Origin: Flexivirga oryzae
GTDB taxonomy: Bacteria > Actinomycetota > Actinomycetes > Actinomycetales > Dermatophilaceae
Assembly: GCF_014190805.1 (NCBI RefSeq)
Contig: NZ_JACHVQ010000001.1
Coordinates: 2,542,001 to 2,606,000 of the forward strand
Length of the DNA stretch: 64,000 bases
Direction of reading: 5' to 3'
The notes beneath the pieces were generated by a model. That model searched no databases. It was not told where the DNA came from and was given only the letters and a program-made list of their open reading frames with translations. This document shows, in pieces, positions 63,524-64,000 of the stretch; position 1 is the stretch's first letter, and each line of letters starts with the position of its first letter. Position numbers and translations under genes: made by a program.

Positions 63524-64000
63524 CTATTCGTCGGTTTCCGGGCGGCCGGGATCGCCGTCCCCGTCGGGCAGGTCTTCGCCGCCAACCTCGTCGAACGCAT
63601 CCAGGGTGTCTTCGTCGCCGTCGTCGGTTTCCCAGTCGTCGGATGTCCAGTCGTCGGATGTCCAGTCGTCTGGTGTCGGGTCGGTGCCTGGTTGATGGTC
63701 GGTGTTGGTGTTGGTGTTGGTGTCGGTGCCCGGTTCGTGTCGGCGTTTCTCGCGGTCTTGCTTGTCCTGTTGGTGTCGTTGGAGTTCTTGGTCGCGTTGG
63801 GACAGGTTGTGGTCCCAGATGATGGTCATCAGGGTGTGTTCGGGGTGGGAGTCGGTGGGTGGTGGCATGCCTGGTGGTGCCGGTGGCCTGCTGGCCGCGG
63901 TGAGCCCGCCGATCGTGGTGCTTGAATCGTCCTTGGTTTGATTGAGGGGAAGCCAGATTTCCTGGAAGGAATCCCATCGATCATGGCGAATGTGAAGTAT
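63524..64000 (-). CDS. Acidic low-complexity protein, C-terminal fragment
   Basis: The frame is open to the right edge of the window, so at least 158 residues belong to a longer protein whose start is outside. The visible part begins ILHIRHDRWDSFQEIWLPLNQ, passes through a Pro-rich linker and a charged region (WDHNLSQRDQELQRHQQDKQ), then NTNTNTD, then DDWTSDDWTSDDWETDD and ends in an acidic tail. I do not recognise the family. It converges on the toxin gene. A short ATG-initiated reading (63868) is possible but unlikely given the open upstream frame. Confidence 0.55.
   Translation of the reverse strand: MLHIRHDRWDSFQEIWLPLNQTKDDSSTTIGGLTAASRPPAPPGMPPPTDSHPEHTLMTIIWDHNLSQRDQELQRHQQDKQDREKRRHEPGTDTNTNTNTDHQPGTDPTPDDWTSDDWTSDDWETDDGDEDTLDAFDEVGGEDLPDGDGDPGRPETDE

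Overview
The window is GC-rich (about 70 percent by eye), densely coded chromosomal DNA from an actinobacterium. GTG starts, four-base ATGA or GTGA overlaps between consecutive genes, a RamB-type regulator beside isocitrate lyase, GlnR-, IdeR- and DosR-like boxes, DUF4191 after lipA and DUF4190/DUF2752 proteins all point to Actinomycetota. Gene order and codon use suggest the Micrococcales (Dermacoccaceae or Intrasporangiaceae type), but that placement is inference. There is no rRNA, tRNA, prophage, insertion sequence or CRISPR array.

Layout. 1-5.2 kb: tail of a SecDF-P1-head protein, then a RamB/ScfR regulator divergent from aceA and aceB (glyoxylate shunt). 5.2-14.3 kb: a frameshifted Na+/H+ antiporter, agmatine deiminase, a GNAT-P-loop kinase fusion, an amidohydrolase, a methyltransferase, and two tandem paralogues in which a sigma-70-like N-terminus is joined to a membrane segment and an extracytoplasmic domain. 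14.3-31.4 kb: the protein-export/nitrogen block, in transcription order smc, ftsY, amt, amt, glnB, glnD, ffh (minus strand), with accessory genes interspersed. 31.5-40.7 kb: a six-copy repeat, a five-gene overlapping chain (small membrane protein, shortened GPH transporter, PLP decarboxylase, map, GNAT), NfeD/slipin, a flavin reductase, lipA and DUF4191. 40.9-47.4 kb: glnA under a textbook GlnR box, then a TetR-controlled acyl-CoA dehydrogenase, thiolase, SDR operon followed by a quinone oxidoreductase. 47.4-54.4 kb: YCII protein, L,D-transpeptidase, molbindin, and an iron-siderophore ABC system around an IdeR-like box. 54.4-62.7 kb: molybdenum hydroxylase with dienelactone hydrolase, a PucR regulator, a Baeyer-Villiger-type monooxygenase with a repeat-built tail plus hydrolase, and two universal stress proteins behind a DosR-like box. 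The end holds a Phd/VapC-type toxin-antitoxin pair and a partial acidic protein.

How it fits together. The glnA box and the two amt upstream boxes are spaced at 11-bp steps typical of GlnR, so ammonium uptake (amt), sensing (glnB, glnD) and assimilation (glnA) probably form one regulon split across two sites 20 kb apart. smc, ftsY and ffh keep the usual actinobacterial neighbourhood.

The most striking unexplained signal is not a gene. The octamer GTATGNCG (CGNCATAC on the other strand) occurs about 98 times by my hand count, roughly 15 times the number expected from base composition. It occurs on both strands, inside and outside genes, and it forces codons that this genome otherwise avoids (TAT, ATA, NCA before TAC). 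It looks like a genome-wide DNA-level recognition or uptake motif.
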